This document shows, one piece after another, positions 41,884 to 51,195 of a stretch of DNA of 64,000 nucleotides; the first letter of the stretch is position 1, and each line of letters opens with the position of its first letter. The stretch covers positions 186,001 through 250,000 of the forward strand of contig JAHBXI010000005.1 in assembly GCA_019636515.1 (NCBI GenBank), read 5' to 3'. Origin of the DNA: Phycisphaeraceae bacterium (GTDB taxonomy: Bacteria > Planctomycetota > Phycisphaerae > Phycisphaerales > UBA1924). Under the pieces are notes generated by a model. That model made no database searches. It saw nothing but the letters and a program-made list of their open reading frames with translations, and was not told the DNA's origin. Both the position numbers and the translations under genes were made by a program.

Positions 41884-43050
41884 TCAGCGGTCCAGTTCGG
41901 AGATGCGCCGTCGGATCAACTCCGCCAGCCGCCGGGCGGTCTGCCTGTACAACTCGAGTGAACCACCGATGGGATCCGGCACGTCCGTTCCACCGGGATC
42001 GAGCACCATGATCCGCTCGGCCGCCGAGGGATGGGCCGCGACCACGGATTGCGCGTGGCCTCGCGTCATGGTGTATACCACGTCGGCCTGCTCGATCATG
42101 GAACGGGTCAGCGGCCTTGAACGGAACCCCGCCAGCGGCGGCTGGCCCGCCCGGCCACGGATGCCCGACTCCACCAGGGCACGGACGGCCTCGGGCGTGG
42201 GCTCCTGCCCGGGCGTCGCCGCCACGCCCGCCGACTGCACGCGGGTGGTCACCGAGAGAGCCGGGGACTCGGCAAGGATCGACAGCGCCACGGCCTCGGC
42301 CATCGGGCTTCGGCAGGTGTTTCCCGTGCAAAGGAAGAGGATCGAACGCTCGACCTGTCGCGTGACGTCCTCTTCGGAGAGAGCACCCCCGGGCTCGACC
42401 GCAAAGCCGCCGGCCAGGCGGAGTTGGACGGTCGTTGAATGCCCTCCGAGCGAGGTGACGCCGTCGTCCAGGACCCAGGCCAGTCCGCTCTGCTCGGCCA
42501 CTTCGTCATCGGACACGGCTCCGATGTCACGGCCGCTCCCCCAGCCGAAGACCGACAACCGCCTGATCACCACCGGGACCTCCGCCGCGCGCAGGACCTC
42601 TCGGCATAACTCGTGGTTGGGCACCCGCGCGTAGACGAAACGCCCCTCGTCGATGATCCCCTCCCCTACCCCGAGCCGATCCAGGCACGCGATGAGATCC
42701 TGGGCTTGCTTCTCAACGGCGAATCGCACCGGGCCGGGCGCGAGGCGGCGGAACAGCCGGCGATGGATCGGGTGAGTGATGTCCAGGTCCTGGACCAGTC
42801 GATCGGCGTCAGGGGCGTGCAGGGTGTGCCGGGAGGCGTGCGATGACGCGATTTCCCCTCCCGCCGCTTCGACCAGACGATCCAGCCGAAGGCGTGCCCG
42901 CGGATCCACCGCCGAGGCGGCCACCCCGTACACCGTTTCGGTCGGGAGCACGACCAGACCGCCATCGCGCAAGGCGTCTCCAAGCAGGCGAACCTGCTCA
43001 GACCGCTGGCGGTCGGACGACGCGGCGCGGATGGTCCTTGAGGTCTTCAT
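41884..43050 (-). CDS. Fusion of a degenerate Sua5/YrdC domain and a low-molecular-weight protein tyrosine phosphatase
   Basis: A 388-residue two-domain protein. Residues ~1-215 resemble the TsaC/Sua5/YrdC domain that makes threonylcarbamoyl-AMP for tRNA t6A: VVLPTETVYGVAASAVDPRA near the start and LAPGPVRFAV further on. The KxR motif and the SxN motif needed for ATP and bicarbonate binding are not evident, so activity is doubtful. Residues ~230-388 are a low-molecular-weight phosphatase with the P-loop FLCTGNTCRSPMAEA and DPIGGSLELYRQTA supplying the general acid Asp. ATG 43050 gives MKTSRTIRAASS. It lies upstream of rpiB on the same strand, an arrangement also known for unfused genes in Gram-positives. 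Confidence 0.85.
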   Translation of the reverse strand: MKTSRTIRAASSDRQRSEQVRLLGDALRDGGLVVLPTETVYGVAASAVDPRARLRLDRLVEAAGGEIASSHASRHTLHAPDADRLVQDLDITHPIHRRLFRRLAPGPVRFAVEKQAQDLIACLDRLGVGEGIIDEGRFVYARVPNHELCREVLRAAEVPVVIRRLSVFGWGSGRDIGAVSDDEVAEQSGLAWVLDDGVTSLGGHSTTVQLRLAGGFAVEPGGALSEEDVTRQVERSILFLCTGNTCRSPMAEAVALSILAESPALSVTTRVQSAGVAATPGQEPTPEAVRALVESGIRGRAGQPPLAGFRSRPLTRSMIEQADVVYTMTRGHAQSVVAAHPSAAERIMVLDPGGTDVPDPIGGSLELYRQTARRLAELIRRRISELDR

Positions 43051-43407
43051 GGAGGGCCGTCGGCGGGTCACAATCGCAACCACCTTATCAGATGCCGTCA
43101 GGGCGGGAGGAACGCCGATCAAGCCCCAAGCCACCCGGTTCGCGGGCCTTCCCCACCCGCGAGGCGGGGGACCGAGGTTGTAAATCGGAACGGTGTTTCC
43201 ACCGTTACTCTTTCCCGGTGCGGGAACCGGCCGGGGCTTGCGCGCGAACATACGTTGGCGACCTTGTGGGGTTCGTACGAGACCCCATGCGCCCAACGCG
43301 ATCGGGAACCGTACAAATACCGCCCAGCCTGGCCGTAAAATGCCCGTGCGGGGTGATTTCATTATGCTGCGGTGGTCCGCAGAGTCACTTCTTCGAGGAG
43401 TTCGCGT
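43051..43407. other. Intergenic region between divergent genes
   Basis: About 360 bases without a supported gene. It separates the Sua5-phosphatase fusion from the prepilin-like gene and presumably holds both promoters. No clear hairpin or promoter consensus was recognised. Confidence 0.45.
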
Positions 43408-44568
43408 ATGCACCGCCCACACCCCTTGCTCAACGGCTCACGTGCCGGTGGAACGTGGCGGGCGCGTGCCCGTTCGGCATTCAGTTTGATCGAACTGCTG
43501 GTGGTGATGTTCATCATCGTGCTGGTGATATCGATCGTGGTGCCCGCGCTGGCCAAGGCGCGACAGGCGACCCGAGTCACGGCGACCAAGAACCTGATGA
43601 GCAACCTGCTCACCTCCGCCGCGACGTTCCAGCAGGATGAGCGGCGGCTCCCGGGCCGATACTCGGGCCGTGACATGGGGAGCGACAACAACGCGAACAC
43701 CATCGGCATGACGATGACCGAGAACATCCTTCTCGACCTGGCGGGCGGGGTCGTGCAGATCGGCGGTCCGCGCCCCTCAACGGGCGGGGTGCATGTGCAT
43801 CCATTCGGGGGGACATCCTCGAGCCGTGCCTCGCAGGAGGGCGCGTGGGTTGATGTCGGGCTGATCGGCCAGCCTTCCAAGTCAGGCAAGGGATACTTCA
43901 TCCCGGACAAGAAGTTCTTCATCGAGCAGGTCAATCCCTCGCAGGTGGGCACCGCGGGAACGCCCGACGCCGACGGCAGGACCTACCCGGACCTTGTGGA
44001 TGCCTTCGGTCAGCCGCTGCTGGTGTGGGTCGAGGATGAGTCCACGGTGGGTCGCGTGGCGTTTGACAGCAGTTCAAGCGGCCCCAACAACTTCGCCCGA
44101 GTGAAGTCCGACGGCAACAACCCGCCCGCCCGCCATTACTGGAACTCCAACGCCGGGTTCCTCAAGTCCGGCGCCATGGGCAAAAAATTGACGAACATCA
44201 ACGAGGAAAGCCTGCTGGGCGGGAGCATGCAGGACACGGACCGGGCCATTACCCTCGCCGGCCTGCTCGGCAGCCCGGCCTCCGCGTCCGAGATCGGGTC
44301 GATCACCACGGCCAAGCCCGTCGCTTCGATCCTTCCGACCGCCTCACGCGGGAAAATCATCATCCACGCCGCCGGCCCGGACGGGCTCTTCCTCGGGCGT
44401 CAGGACACCCGCGGGCGAGCCCAGTTCACCGGGGAAGCCATGCACTTTGGATTCAATTTCATCGACCCGGGCGGCGGGAACAAACTGCGCCTCAACAGCG
44501 CCGGGCAGCCCGAGCAGGTCGATGTCGCCGGCGCCTTTGACGACGAGATCGTTTCCGGCGGATCCTGA
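43408..44568 (+). CDS. Prepilin-type N-terminal methylation protein
   Basis: A 386-residue protein with a type III signal: a basic leader ending ARSA, then FSLIELLVVMFIIVLVISIV, so cleavage would precede the Phe. ATG 43408 has GAGGAG seven bases upstream. The rest is beta-rich and Gly/Ser-rich with no named domain, and contains KGYFIPDKKFFIEQVNPS and AAGPDGLFLGRQDTRG. The leader before the cleavage site is about 23 residues, longer than in classic prepilins. It is probably a pseudopilin or a pilin-like surface protein processed by the peptidase at 22906. Confidence 0.85.
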   Translation: MHRPHPLLNGSRAGGTWRARARSAFSLIELLVVMFIIVLVISIVVPALAKARQATRVTATKNLMSNLLTSAATFQQDERRLPGRYSGRDMGSDNNANTIGMTMTENILLDLAGGVVQIGGPRPSTGGVHVHPFGGTSSSRASQEGAWVDVGLIGQPSKSGKGYFIPDKKFFIEQVNPSQVGTAGTPDADGRTYPDLVDAFGQPLLVWVEDESTVGRVAFDSSSSGPNNFARVKSDGNNPPARHYWNSNAGFLKSGAMGKKLTNINEESLLGGSMQDTDRAITLAGLLGSPASASEIGSITTAKPVASILPTASRGKIIIHAAGPDGLFLGRQDTRGRAQFTGEAMHFGFNFIDPGGGNKLRLNSAGQPEQVDVAGAFDDEIVSGGS

Positions 44569-44676
44569 TGATTCCGGCCGTATTGCCCGCCGTCCCGTTC
44601 GCCACCGGCCCGTGCCTCACCTTGAACACCGACTTTGCGTGCAGACGGGACACGATGGCGCCTCCGCCGCCGGACC

Positions 44677-45561
44677 TCAATCAAGCCGCAACTTCGGACG
44701 CTGTCCCCAGTTGAGTTTCCCGATCAGCGTCTGCCAGTAACTGCCCATCGGGTTTCTGACGAACCGGGCCGACACCCCCGACCGGAGAACCGTCACGCGG
44801 TCGCCTTGCTCGAGAGGGCACGTCACGTTTCCATCGAGAACCAGGGTGCTCCCGTGCCCGGGAGAAGGCGCGTTGGCCCTTTCGATGGTGACATCCACGT
44901 GTGTGGAATCCGGGACAACGATCGGTCGGAACGACAGGGTGTGCGCCGCGATCGCGGTGATGACAATGGCCGCGAGCCCCGGAGAGACGATCGGTCCGCC
45001 CGCCGAGAGGTTGTACGCGGTTGATCCGGCGGGCGTCGAGAGAATCAGGCCGTCTCCCGACAGCGTCGGTCCCGGATGTCCGTCGATACCGAGCGACAGC
45101 GTGATCATGCGGAACGGGGGGCCCGCGGCGATCAGCGCCTCGTTGAGGGCGATGTCATCGAAGATCGGTTCGGCGGACCCTTCTCGGCGGACCCGGATCG
45201 AGAGCATCGCCAGTTCGTGCATGGCCGGGAACGTCCTGCCATCGCCGCCGAAGATCATCGGGGCCTGCTCCGTGAGCGACTGGACATCGAAATCCGCCAT
45301 GAACCCCAGTTTCCCGAAGTTGACCCCAAGCAGCGGGATCCCCAGCGGGGCGAAGCGACGCGACTGGGCCAGCAGGGTCCCGTCTCCTCCGAGGACCACG
45401 GCCAGGTCGACCCCCTGGGCATCGCCCGGCCCAACCCCGGGCGCCGAGGGTCGTGTCGCTACAAGGACTCCGTGCGTGGAGATCACCTCGGCGACTCGCT
45501 CGGACGACTCGCGGGCCTCGGGTTTGTCGTGGTTGACGAGCAACAGGACGCGTCGGGGCAT
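44677..45561 (-). CDS. nadK: NAD kinase
   Basis: A 294-residue cytoplasmic enzyme that phosphorylates NAD to NADP. The catalytic VLGGDGTLL lies at residues 56-64, and the NE/D motif is LNEALIAAG. The donor-binding loop is GLILSTPAGSTAYNLSAGG. The C-terminus has DGNVTCPLEQGDRV. ATG 45561 has no Shine-Dalgarno, but TACAGT ends six bases upstream, which would suit a leaderless mRNA. The gene is convergent with the prepilin-like gene at 43408, and the antiporter gene lies about 55 bases upstream on the same strand. Confidence 0.96.
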   Translation of the reverse strand: MPRRVLLLVNHDKPEARESSERVAEVISTHGVLVATRPSAPGVGPGDAQGVDLAVVLGGDGTLLAQSRRFAPLGIPLLGVNFGKLGFMADFDVQSLTEQAPMIFGGDGRTFPAMHELAMLSIRVRREGSAEPIFDDIALNEALIAAGPPFRMITLSLGIDGHPGPTLSGDGLILSTPAGSTAYNLSAGGPIVSPGLAAIVITAIAAHTLSFRPIVVPDSTHVDVTIERANAPSPGHGSTLVLDGNVTCPLEQGDRVTVLRSGVSARFVRNPMGSYWQTLIGKLNWGQRPKLRLD

Positions 45562-45616
45562 GAATGGACTGTAGCGACCGGCCCCCGAGAGCGGCCGGGG
45601 CGGGTTTCATAAGTGG

Positions 45617-47419
45617 TTACTTGCGTCTGGCCTCCAGGAGCCCGGTGACCAGAGCGGTCATCGACTCGGCGGTGACGATCTCCTCGACCACCACGCTGTC
45701 GGCGCCGAGTTGGCGTGCCTTGATCGCCTGGCTGAGGTACGTCGTTCGCGTGGCGATGAAGATCTCGGGGGCGAGCGACCTGGCCACCTGGCACGCCCGC
45801 ATCACCGCCATTTCGTCCGGGACGGTGATCACCAGCGCGTCGGCGGTTCGGATCCCCGCCGATTCGAGGACTTCCGGGTTGGTCACGTCGCCGTAGAGGA
45901 TGGACCGCCCGAGGGTCGCCTGGCGTTCGACGGTCTTGGGGTTCATCTCGATCACCGTCACCGGAATCCCGCGCTTTCCAAGGCGATCGGCGAGGCTTCT
46001 TCCGACCGGGCCATATCCCGCGATGATGACCCGGTGGTCGCGCAGGGGCATTTTGGGTTCGCCATGGGATTCGGCTCCGTCCAGCCCGGCCTCTTCTCCG
46101 TCCCCCTCCACGGACGAGAGGTTGCCCCCGTGACGCATAGCGCCTCCGGCGATCCAGGGCGCCGGCTTTATCCGCGTCGCCCACTCGGCCAGGCCGTGCG
46201 CCGGCCCCACCAGCAGCGGTGAAACGACCAGCGAGCACACGACCATCGCGATGGTCATCCCGACCTGTTCATCGGGCAGGAATCCGGCGATCGCCGCCGA
46301 CGAGACGATGACGAGGCTGAACTCCCCGGCGTTGGCGAGGTAGACGCCTGACAGCACGGCGACGCGTCCGCTGGCGCCCATGGCCCAGGCGGTCAGGGCG
46401 ATGACGATGGACTTCCCGGCCACCAGGAGCACCATCCCGGCGATGACCGCGGGCCAGTGGTTGAGAAGAACCGCCGCATCGAGCCTCATCCCGATGGCGG
46501 TGAAGAAAACGGCCATCAGCAGGTCCTTCATGGGAGCCAACTGACCGGCCAACTGGTGTCGAAAGGGCGTGAGCGAGAGCATGAACCCGGCGAGGAACGC
46601 GCCCATTTCCGGGCTGAAGCCCAGCGAGCCCAGGACGAGGGCCGCGCCCACGGCCAGGGCCGCGGACGTGACCAGGGCCAGTTCGGATCCTCCCTGCCCG
46701 CGATCGGTCCTGGCCACCACCGCCAGCAGCCTGGGCAGGGCGATTCGTCCCAGCACGATCACGAACGCCACCGCGGCCAGGCGCATGAGCCACACCAACG
46801 CGGGGTGCATGTCGCGCGACAGGATGGCGCCTTCATCCATCGGCGCACCGTCCCAGGCCGCCAGGAGGGGCAGGGAAGCCAGGGCAACCACCGAGATCAG
46901 GTCCTGGACGATCGAGACTCCCACGCACAACTGGCCGTGGATCTGGCGCACCTCTCGGCGCCGCTGGAGCACGCGCAAGAGCACCGCCGTCGATGACATC
47001 GAGAGGGCCATCGCCACCAACAGCCCCCGCGGGGCCGACGCCCCGAACGCCATCACCACCGGCCAGGCAAGCAGCGTCACCAGGCCGGTTGACAGCACGC
47101 CCACCCCGAGCATCGACAGCATCCCTCGCTTGACCGCCGACGCGTCGAGCATCAAGCCGATCGTGAACATCAGCAGGATGATCGCCAACTGCGAGATTTG
47201 CTCGACCGTCGTGAGGTCCGTCACCAGCCGCAGCGCGTGCGGACCGACCAGCGCCCCGGCCACCAGATAACCGGGGATCGACTCAAGCCGAAGTCGTCGG
47301 AAGATCGTGGCGATGACCGCCGCGGTCGCCAGGATCGACAGCAGGTCCACGAACAGGCGGGAATCACCGCCCGCCGGGGCCGAGGCGATGATGAGGGTCA
47401 GGGCGCAACCCGACGGCAT
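45617..47419 (-). CDS. KefB/KefC-like CPA2 cation:proton antiporter with TrkA-N domain
   Basis: A 600-residue inner-membrane transporter. About 12 membrane segments carry the CPA2 motifs GYLVAGALVGPHALRL, GLMLDASAVKRG, ALSMSSTAVLLRVLQ and FSPEMGAFLAGFMLS. A Rossmann TrkA-N domain follows from about residue 460 (HRVIIAGYGPVGRSLADRL, with VIEMNPKTVERQ as the nucleotide-binding strand). Such proteins exchange K+ or Na+ for protons under NAD(H) or glutathione control. The first ~20 residues may include a mis-assigned start, since the core begins near residue 22. No KefF/KefG partner is adjacent. nadK lies downstream on the same strand. Confidence 0.92.
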   Translation of the reverse strand: MPSGCALTLIIASAPAGGDSRLFVDLLSILATAAVIATIFRRLRLESIPGYLVAGALVGPHALRLVTDLTTVEQISQLAIILLMFTIGLMLDASAVKRGMLSMLGVGVLSTGLVTLLAWPVVMAFGASAPRGLLVAMALSMSSTAVLLRVLQRRREVRQIHGQLCVGVSIVQDLISVVALASLPLLAAWDGAPMDEGAILSRDMHPALVWLMRLAAVAFVIVLGRIALPRLLAVVARTDRGQGGSELALVTSAALAVGAALVLGSLGFSPEMGAFLAGFMLSLTPFRHQLAGQLAPMKDLLMAVFFTAIGMRLDAAVLLNHWPAVIAGMVLLVAGKSIVIALTAWAMGASGRVAVLSGVYLANAGEFSLVIVSSAAIAGFLPDEQVGMTIAMVVCSLVVSPLLVGPAHGLAEWATRIKPAPWIAGGAMRHGGNLSSVEGDGEEAGLDGAESHGEPKMPLRDHRVIIAGYGPVGRSLADRLGKRGIPVTVIEMNPKTVERQATLGRSILYGDVTNPEVLESAGIRTADALVITVPDEMAVMRACQVARSLAPEIFIATRTTYLSQAIKARQLGADSVVVEEIVTAESMTALVTGLLEARRK

Positions 47420-47459
47420 CGTGCAGCATAGAAGGCCAGGCGACCCGGTGCGACCTCCC

Positions 47460-47600
47460 GAGGCAGGGCAATCGCATTATCACACGGGGCGCAGAAGGCA
47501 CCTGGACTCCCATCCCGCCATTGGGGCACCAACGCGGCCGCCCGCAGATAATGCGCCTCCTTGCGGCCGATCCTGCTGCATAATGCGATCGCCCTGCCTC
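47460..47600. repeat. Inverted repeat spanning the promoter region between divergent genes
   Basis: A 21-base arm at 47460-47480 (GAGGCAGGGCAATCGCATTA...) recurs inverted at 47580-47600 with one mismatch, about 100 bases apart. A third shorter ATAATGCG copy lies at about 47552. The arms lie between the divergent KefB-like gene and the PEP-CTERM gene. Each arm ends in CATTAT/ATAATG, which could be a -10 element or an operator half. Confidence 0.7.
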
Positions 47601-47836
47601 CCGAGGGTCCAGACGATGCGGGCCAGCCGCCCGCGGCACCAACTCGCATGGATCGTCCTGAAAGATATAGGACGTGACGGCGAACGATTTTCGTGAGTCA
47701 AAGGCCAGGGTCCGCGTTCAAGCAACAGGAGCCACGCGGCCTTGATTCGCCGCGTCGCCCGCCGTGTGATGGGCGGGCGCCGCCGACGGTTGAGTCGGCG
47801 CCATCCGAGACCGTCTGGGGGAGAAAGGCGATCACG

Positions 47837-48586
47837 ATGCGAAGGAACATGACACTGGCGGCGATGCTCGCGGCGGCCGCGGCCGGGATCCCGGCGGCCG
47901 AATCACGGGCGATCATCATGGAGGTCTCGTCCACGTTCTCGGGTGGCCTGTACGCCGACGGAACAAACTTCTCGCACTTCATGAACTACTACGTGGGGTA
48001 CGCGTTCCCCTCGTCGCCGCCGGAACGACGGAACTACTTCATTTTCGACCTGTCGCACGTGCCGGGTCCGATCCTCGGCGGCAAATTGAAGTTGTACCTC
48101 CCCGGGGATTCATCGATCTTCGAGCCGTCGGGGTTCGTGAGTTCCGACCCGACCGAGGAGTACCGAATCAGCGGCAGCGCGTTCCCGTGGGAGGCGTTCT
48201 CCGACGCGTTCATGGGCGAGCCGCACATGACCCCCGGGGTTATCGCCGCGATGTTCGGGACCATGGGATCCGGCCCGGCGTACGGGCTGACGGTGGTGTC
48301 GGGCGATCACAGCGGCTCGGACGTGGTGATCGACCTGTCCACGCACGCGGTTGACGCGATGAATGCGGCCATCGGCTCGAAGTTCCTGATCACGGGGAGG
48401 CTGACGGACCTGCACCCCGAATCGCCGGGCATGCCGCCGGCCGAACTGGTCTTTGCCTACACGGACATCCCCAATGAGTTCATGCCCATGCCTCGCCTGA
48501 TGCTTCACGTCGTCCCATCGCCCGGGGTGGCCTCGGCCGTGGGCATCGCGGGAGTCCTGTTCACGGCGCGCCGCCGTCGGTCGTAG
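47837..48586 (+). CDS. PEP-CTERM sorted exported protein
   Basis: A 249-residue exported protein from ATG 47837 (MRRNMTLAAMLAAAAAGIPA), with a signal peptide over about residues 1-25. The C-terminus has a PEP-CTERM-like signal: VPSPG, a hydrophobic helix (VASAVGIAGVLFTA) and RRRRS. The mature domain is beta-rich and includes NYFIFDLSHVPGPILGGKL, similar to secreted planctomycete proteins annotated only as PEP-CTERM. A 16-bp tandem repeat begins at its stop codon. Function is unknown; the surface location is inferred from the sorting signal. Confidence 0.88.
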   Translation: MRRNMTLAAMLAAAAAGIPAAESRAIIMEVSSTFSGGLYADGTNFSHFMNYYVGYAFPSSPPERRNYFIFDLSHVPGPILGGKLKLYLPGDSSIFEPSGFVSSDPTEEYRISGSAFPWEAFSDAFMGEPHMTPGVIAAMFGTMGSGPAYGLTVVSGDHSGSDVVIDLSTHAVDAMNAAIGSKFLITGRLTDLHPESPGMPPAELVFAYTDIPNEFMPMPRLMLHVVPSPGVASAVGIAGVLFTARRRRS

Positions 48587-48627
48587 GGGTTCTTGGTCGT
48601 AGGGGCTCTTGGTCGTAGGGGCTCTTG
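48580..48627. repeat. Three 16-bp tandem repeats over a stop codon
   Basis: The unit GTCGTAGGGGYTCTTG is repeated three times. The first copy contains the TAG stop codon of the upstream PEP-CTERM gene, so the array grew outward from the gene end. Confidence 0.85.
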
Positions 48628-48645
48628 GAGTTCACCGCCTGGCGG

Positions 48646-49554
48646 TCACCGCCGTGCCGCGGCGATCCTCTCGGGGCTGGGAACGCGCACCTTCCACGCC
48701 AGGCCGATCGCCTGCATCAGGCGGATCACGGCGTAACTGATGTCGATCTGCCACCACGCCAGCCCGTGCCTGGCACTGGCGGGAAAGGCATGGTGGTTGT
48801 TGTGCCACCCTTCGCCCATGGCGAGAACGCCGACGATGGGGTTGTTGCGGCTCTCGTCGTGGCTGCGGAACGGGCGGGTTCCCCACAGGTGACAGACCGA
48901 GTTGACGCTCCAGGTCGCGTGATGGACGAGAAAGATCCTGGCCAGGCCGCCCCAGAGCAGTCCCAGCAGAGCACCGTAGATGCTCCAGGTCAGCAGGCCG
49001 GCGAGCACGGTGGGGATCGCCAGTCCGAGGACGACCCAGACCGGAAACAAACTGCTGACGGTGGTCACGACCTTGTCCTTGAGATGATCCGGCACGTAGG
49101 CGTGCAGGTCGGGGTCGTCCTCGTCGAAGATCCAGCCCACGTGCGCGTGCCAGAAGCCGCGGGCGACGCCCAGGATCGTGCGATGGTCGCCGTGGGGAGA
49201 ATGCGGGTCCTCGTCCCGGTCGCTGTGGCGGTGGTGCTTGCGGTGGGTCGCGCTCCATTTGATCACCGAGCCTTCAAGGGCCATCGACCCCAGCACGCCC
49301 AGGATGAACTTCACGGGCGCGCTGGTTTCGAACGACTTGTGCGTGAACAGGCGGTGGTACCCGACCGTGACGCCAAGCCCGGTCGCGACGTACATCCCCA
49401 CCATGATCCCCAGGTGGATCCAGTCGAAGGCCACGCCCCAGAGCATGACGATTCCGGCGAGCATGCCCGCGGGCGGAATCAGCACCGCCATCAGGGTAAA
49501 GACACGGGCTCGCGTGGTGGCGCGTGGGAGATCGACGGGGCCGCGATGGTCCAT
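48646..49554 (-). CDS. Fatty acid (acyl-CoA delta-9 type) desaturase
   Basis: A 302-residue integral membrane di-iron desaturase. The three His boxes are present: HRLFTHKS, HRKHHRHSD and HNNHHAFP. Four hydrophobic segments surround them. Such enzymes introduce a double bond into saturated acyl chains and adjust membrane fluidity. ATG 49554 has GGAG upstream. It is divergent from the rhomboid gene. The acyl carrier (CoA, ACP or lipid) cannot be told from the sequence. Confidence 0.95.
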   Translation of the reverse strand: MDHRGPVDLPRATTRARVFTLMAVLIPPAGMLAGIVMLWGVAFDWIHLGIMVGMYVATGLGVTVGYHRLFTHKSFETSAPVKFILGVLGSMALEGSVIKWSATHRKHHRHSDRDEDPHSPHGDHRTILGVARGFWHAHVGWIFDEDDPDLHAYVPDHLKDKVVTTVSSLFPVWVVLGLAIPTVLAGLLTWSIYGALLGLLWGGLARIFLVHHATWSVNSVCHLWGTRPFRSHDESRNNPIVGVLAMGEGWHNNHHAFPASARHGLAWWQIDISYAVIRLMQAIGLAWKVRVPSPERIAAARR

Positions 49555-49763
49555 GCTTGCTCCATCAGGGATTCGGGGTGTTCAAACGAGGCGGAGTTGT
49601 ACGCCGGCACCGCGAGGCCCGCCCGCGGCACGGGCAGAATCAGGTACAAATGAACGCAAAATGGGGCACATTTGCCGAAACTTGATCGTGGATCCCGGCG
49701 GCATGCCCGGCCGGGGCGCGGCGGGGCATCGAGGATCGCACGGGCTCGCCATACCATGAAGGC

Positions 49764-50993
49764 GTGATCCCGCTCGGCACCGATCGCCCCCTTGCCCGCA
49801 GAACGGTGGTCAATCACGCGTTGATCGGCGTCAACGTGGCGGTCTTCTGCCTGGTCGCGTTGGCGGGGATCCGCTCGCAGCGCGGCGTCGAGGGCGTCGA
49901 GCATGTTCTCGAGCGGTGGATGCTGGTGGGCGACATCGCCCAGCCCTGGCGCTTTCTCACGTACGCGTTCCTGCACGACATGACCTCGATCTGGCACCTT
50001 CTTGGGAACATGGTGTTCCTGTGGGTGCTTGGCCCGAACATCGAGGATCGCCTGGGACGCCTGGGATACCTGGCGTTCTACCTGGGGGCGGCGGCCGCGT
50101 CGGGGCTCGGGCACGTGCTCATGTCTCCCGCACCGGCGATAGGGGCTTCGGGGGCCGTCGCGGCGGTCACCGGGGCGTACCTCGTGCTGTTCCCGCAAAC
50201 ACGCGTCAAGGTCCTGTTCATCTTCTTCCTGATCGCGGTCTTTCACGTGCCGGCGATCTGGTTTGTTTCCTTGCAGGTCGTGCTGAACTTCATGGGCCTG
50301 TTCACCCGGTCGAACAGCGGCGTCGCGTACGGGGCTCACCTGGCGGGGTACGCCTTCGGCATCGCGGTGCCGATCGTGCTGCTGGCGTGGCGGGTTCTGC
50401 CGTCCGAACCGTGCGACCTGCTTCACTGGTTCCGCCAGGCGCGCCGTCGAGCCGAGATTCGAGGGGCGGTTTCCACCGCACGATCACCCGCGTCGGCGCG
50501 CGCCGCGGTGAAGCGTCCAGGCAGCGCGGGGGAGGCTTCCCCGGTCGATCAGGTCCAGGCCCCGGTCGCCCAGGCCAGGGCGAGGGTGGCCCGGCTCCTG
50601 GCCGATGGCCAGGTTGCCCCGGCGGCCGATGAGTACCGGGCGCTGGTTGAGAAGTACGGGCTTGTGGCGGGCGCGGCGACGATGAGCCGCCGACTCCAAC
50701 TCGACCTGGCCAATCACTTTTTTCAGTCCGGGGACCACGGCCACGCCTTCGCCGCCTACGACCGGTTCATCGCTGCCTACCCGCGCGACCCCGAGGCCCC
50801 CCACGTCCGGCTCATGCTCGCCATGATCTGCGGACGGTTCCTCCACCAGCACGTCCGCGCGGCCGCGTTGGCCCGCGAGACGCTCCCCTCGATCCGCGAT
50901 GACGATCAGCGCGCGATCGCCCACGACCTTATCCGAGAGTTCGAGGGCGCGTCCGCGGAGGCCCCGCCGGGGAGCCGCTCGGCGGGAGTGTGA
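49764..50993 (+). CDS. Rhomboid family intramembrane serine protease with C-terminal helical domain
   Basis: A 409-residue protein. About six membrane helices contain the rhomboid signatures: HLLGNMVFLWVLG, the catalytic Ser in GASGAVAA (~residue 131) and the catalytic His in GAHLAGYAFG (~190). The remaining ~190 residues are soluble and helical, with TPR-like spacing (LANHFFQSGDHGHAFAAYDRF). GTG 49764 has no Shine-Dalgarno; TACCAT ends six bases upstream, so it may be leaderless. Rhomboids cleave membrane proteins within the bilayer; the substrate is not known. Confidence 0.93.
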   Translation: MIPLGTDRPLARRTVVNHALIGVNVAVFCLVALAGIRSQRGVEGVEHVLERWMLVGDIAQPWRFLTYAFLHDMTSIWHLLGNMVFLWVLGPNIEDRLGRLGYLAFYLGAAAASGLGHVLMSPAPAIGASGAVAAVTGAYLVLFPQTRVKVLFIFFLIAVFHVPAIWFVSLQVVLNFMGLFTRSNSGVAYGAHLAGYAFGIAVPIVLLAWRVLPSEPCDLLHWFRQARRRAEIRGAVSTARSPASARAAVKRPGSAGEASPVDQVQAPVAQARARVARLLADGQVAPAADEYRALVEKYGLVAGAATMSRRLQLDLANHFFQSGDHGHAFAAYDRFIAAYPRDPEAPHVRLMLAMICGRFLHQHVRAAALARETLPSIRDDDQRAIAHDLIREFEGASAEAPPGSRSAGV

Positions 50994-51134
50994 GGCTTGC
51001 CCACTTGATCGCCTGCGAGATGGTCGCGCCCGTGCGCATACGTGGGGTGAAAGTCCTATGGCGGGAACTTTGAGAAGGCTGTAATTTTGCGGACATTATG
51101 CGGATCGGCGTGCGCCGGGCAGGCCTACCGCGTC

Positions 51135-51166
51135 GGGGTTCCGGGGTTCCGGGGTTCCGGGGTTCC
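51135..51166. repeat. Four 8-bp tandem repeats
   Basis: GGGGTTCC is repeated four times, followed by a degenerate copy, just upstream of the secreted-protein gene at 51196. It lies between the probable promoter and the Shine-Dalgarno. Confidence 0.85.
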
Positions 51167-51195
51167 TGGGTTCAGGATTTATCGGGGAGTCCTCT

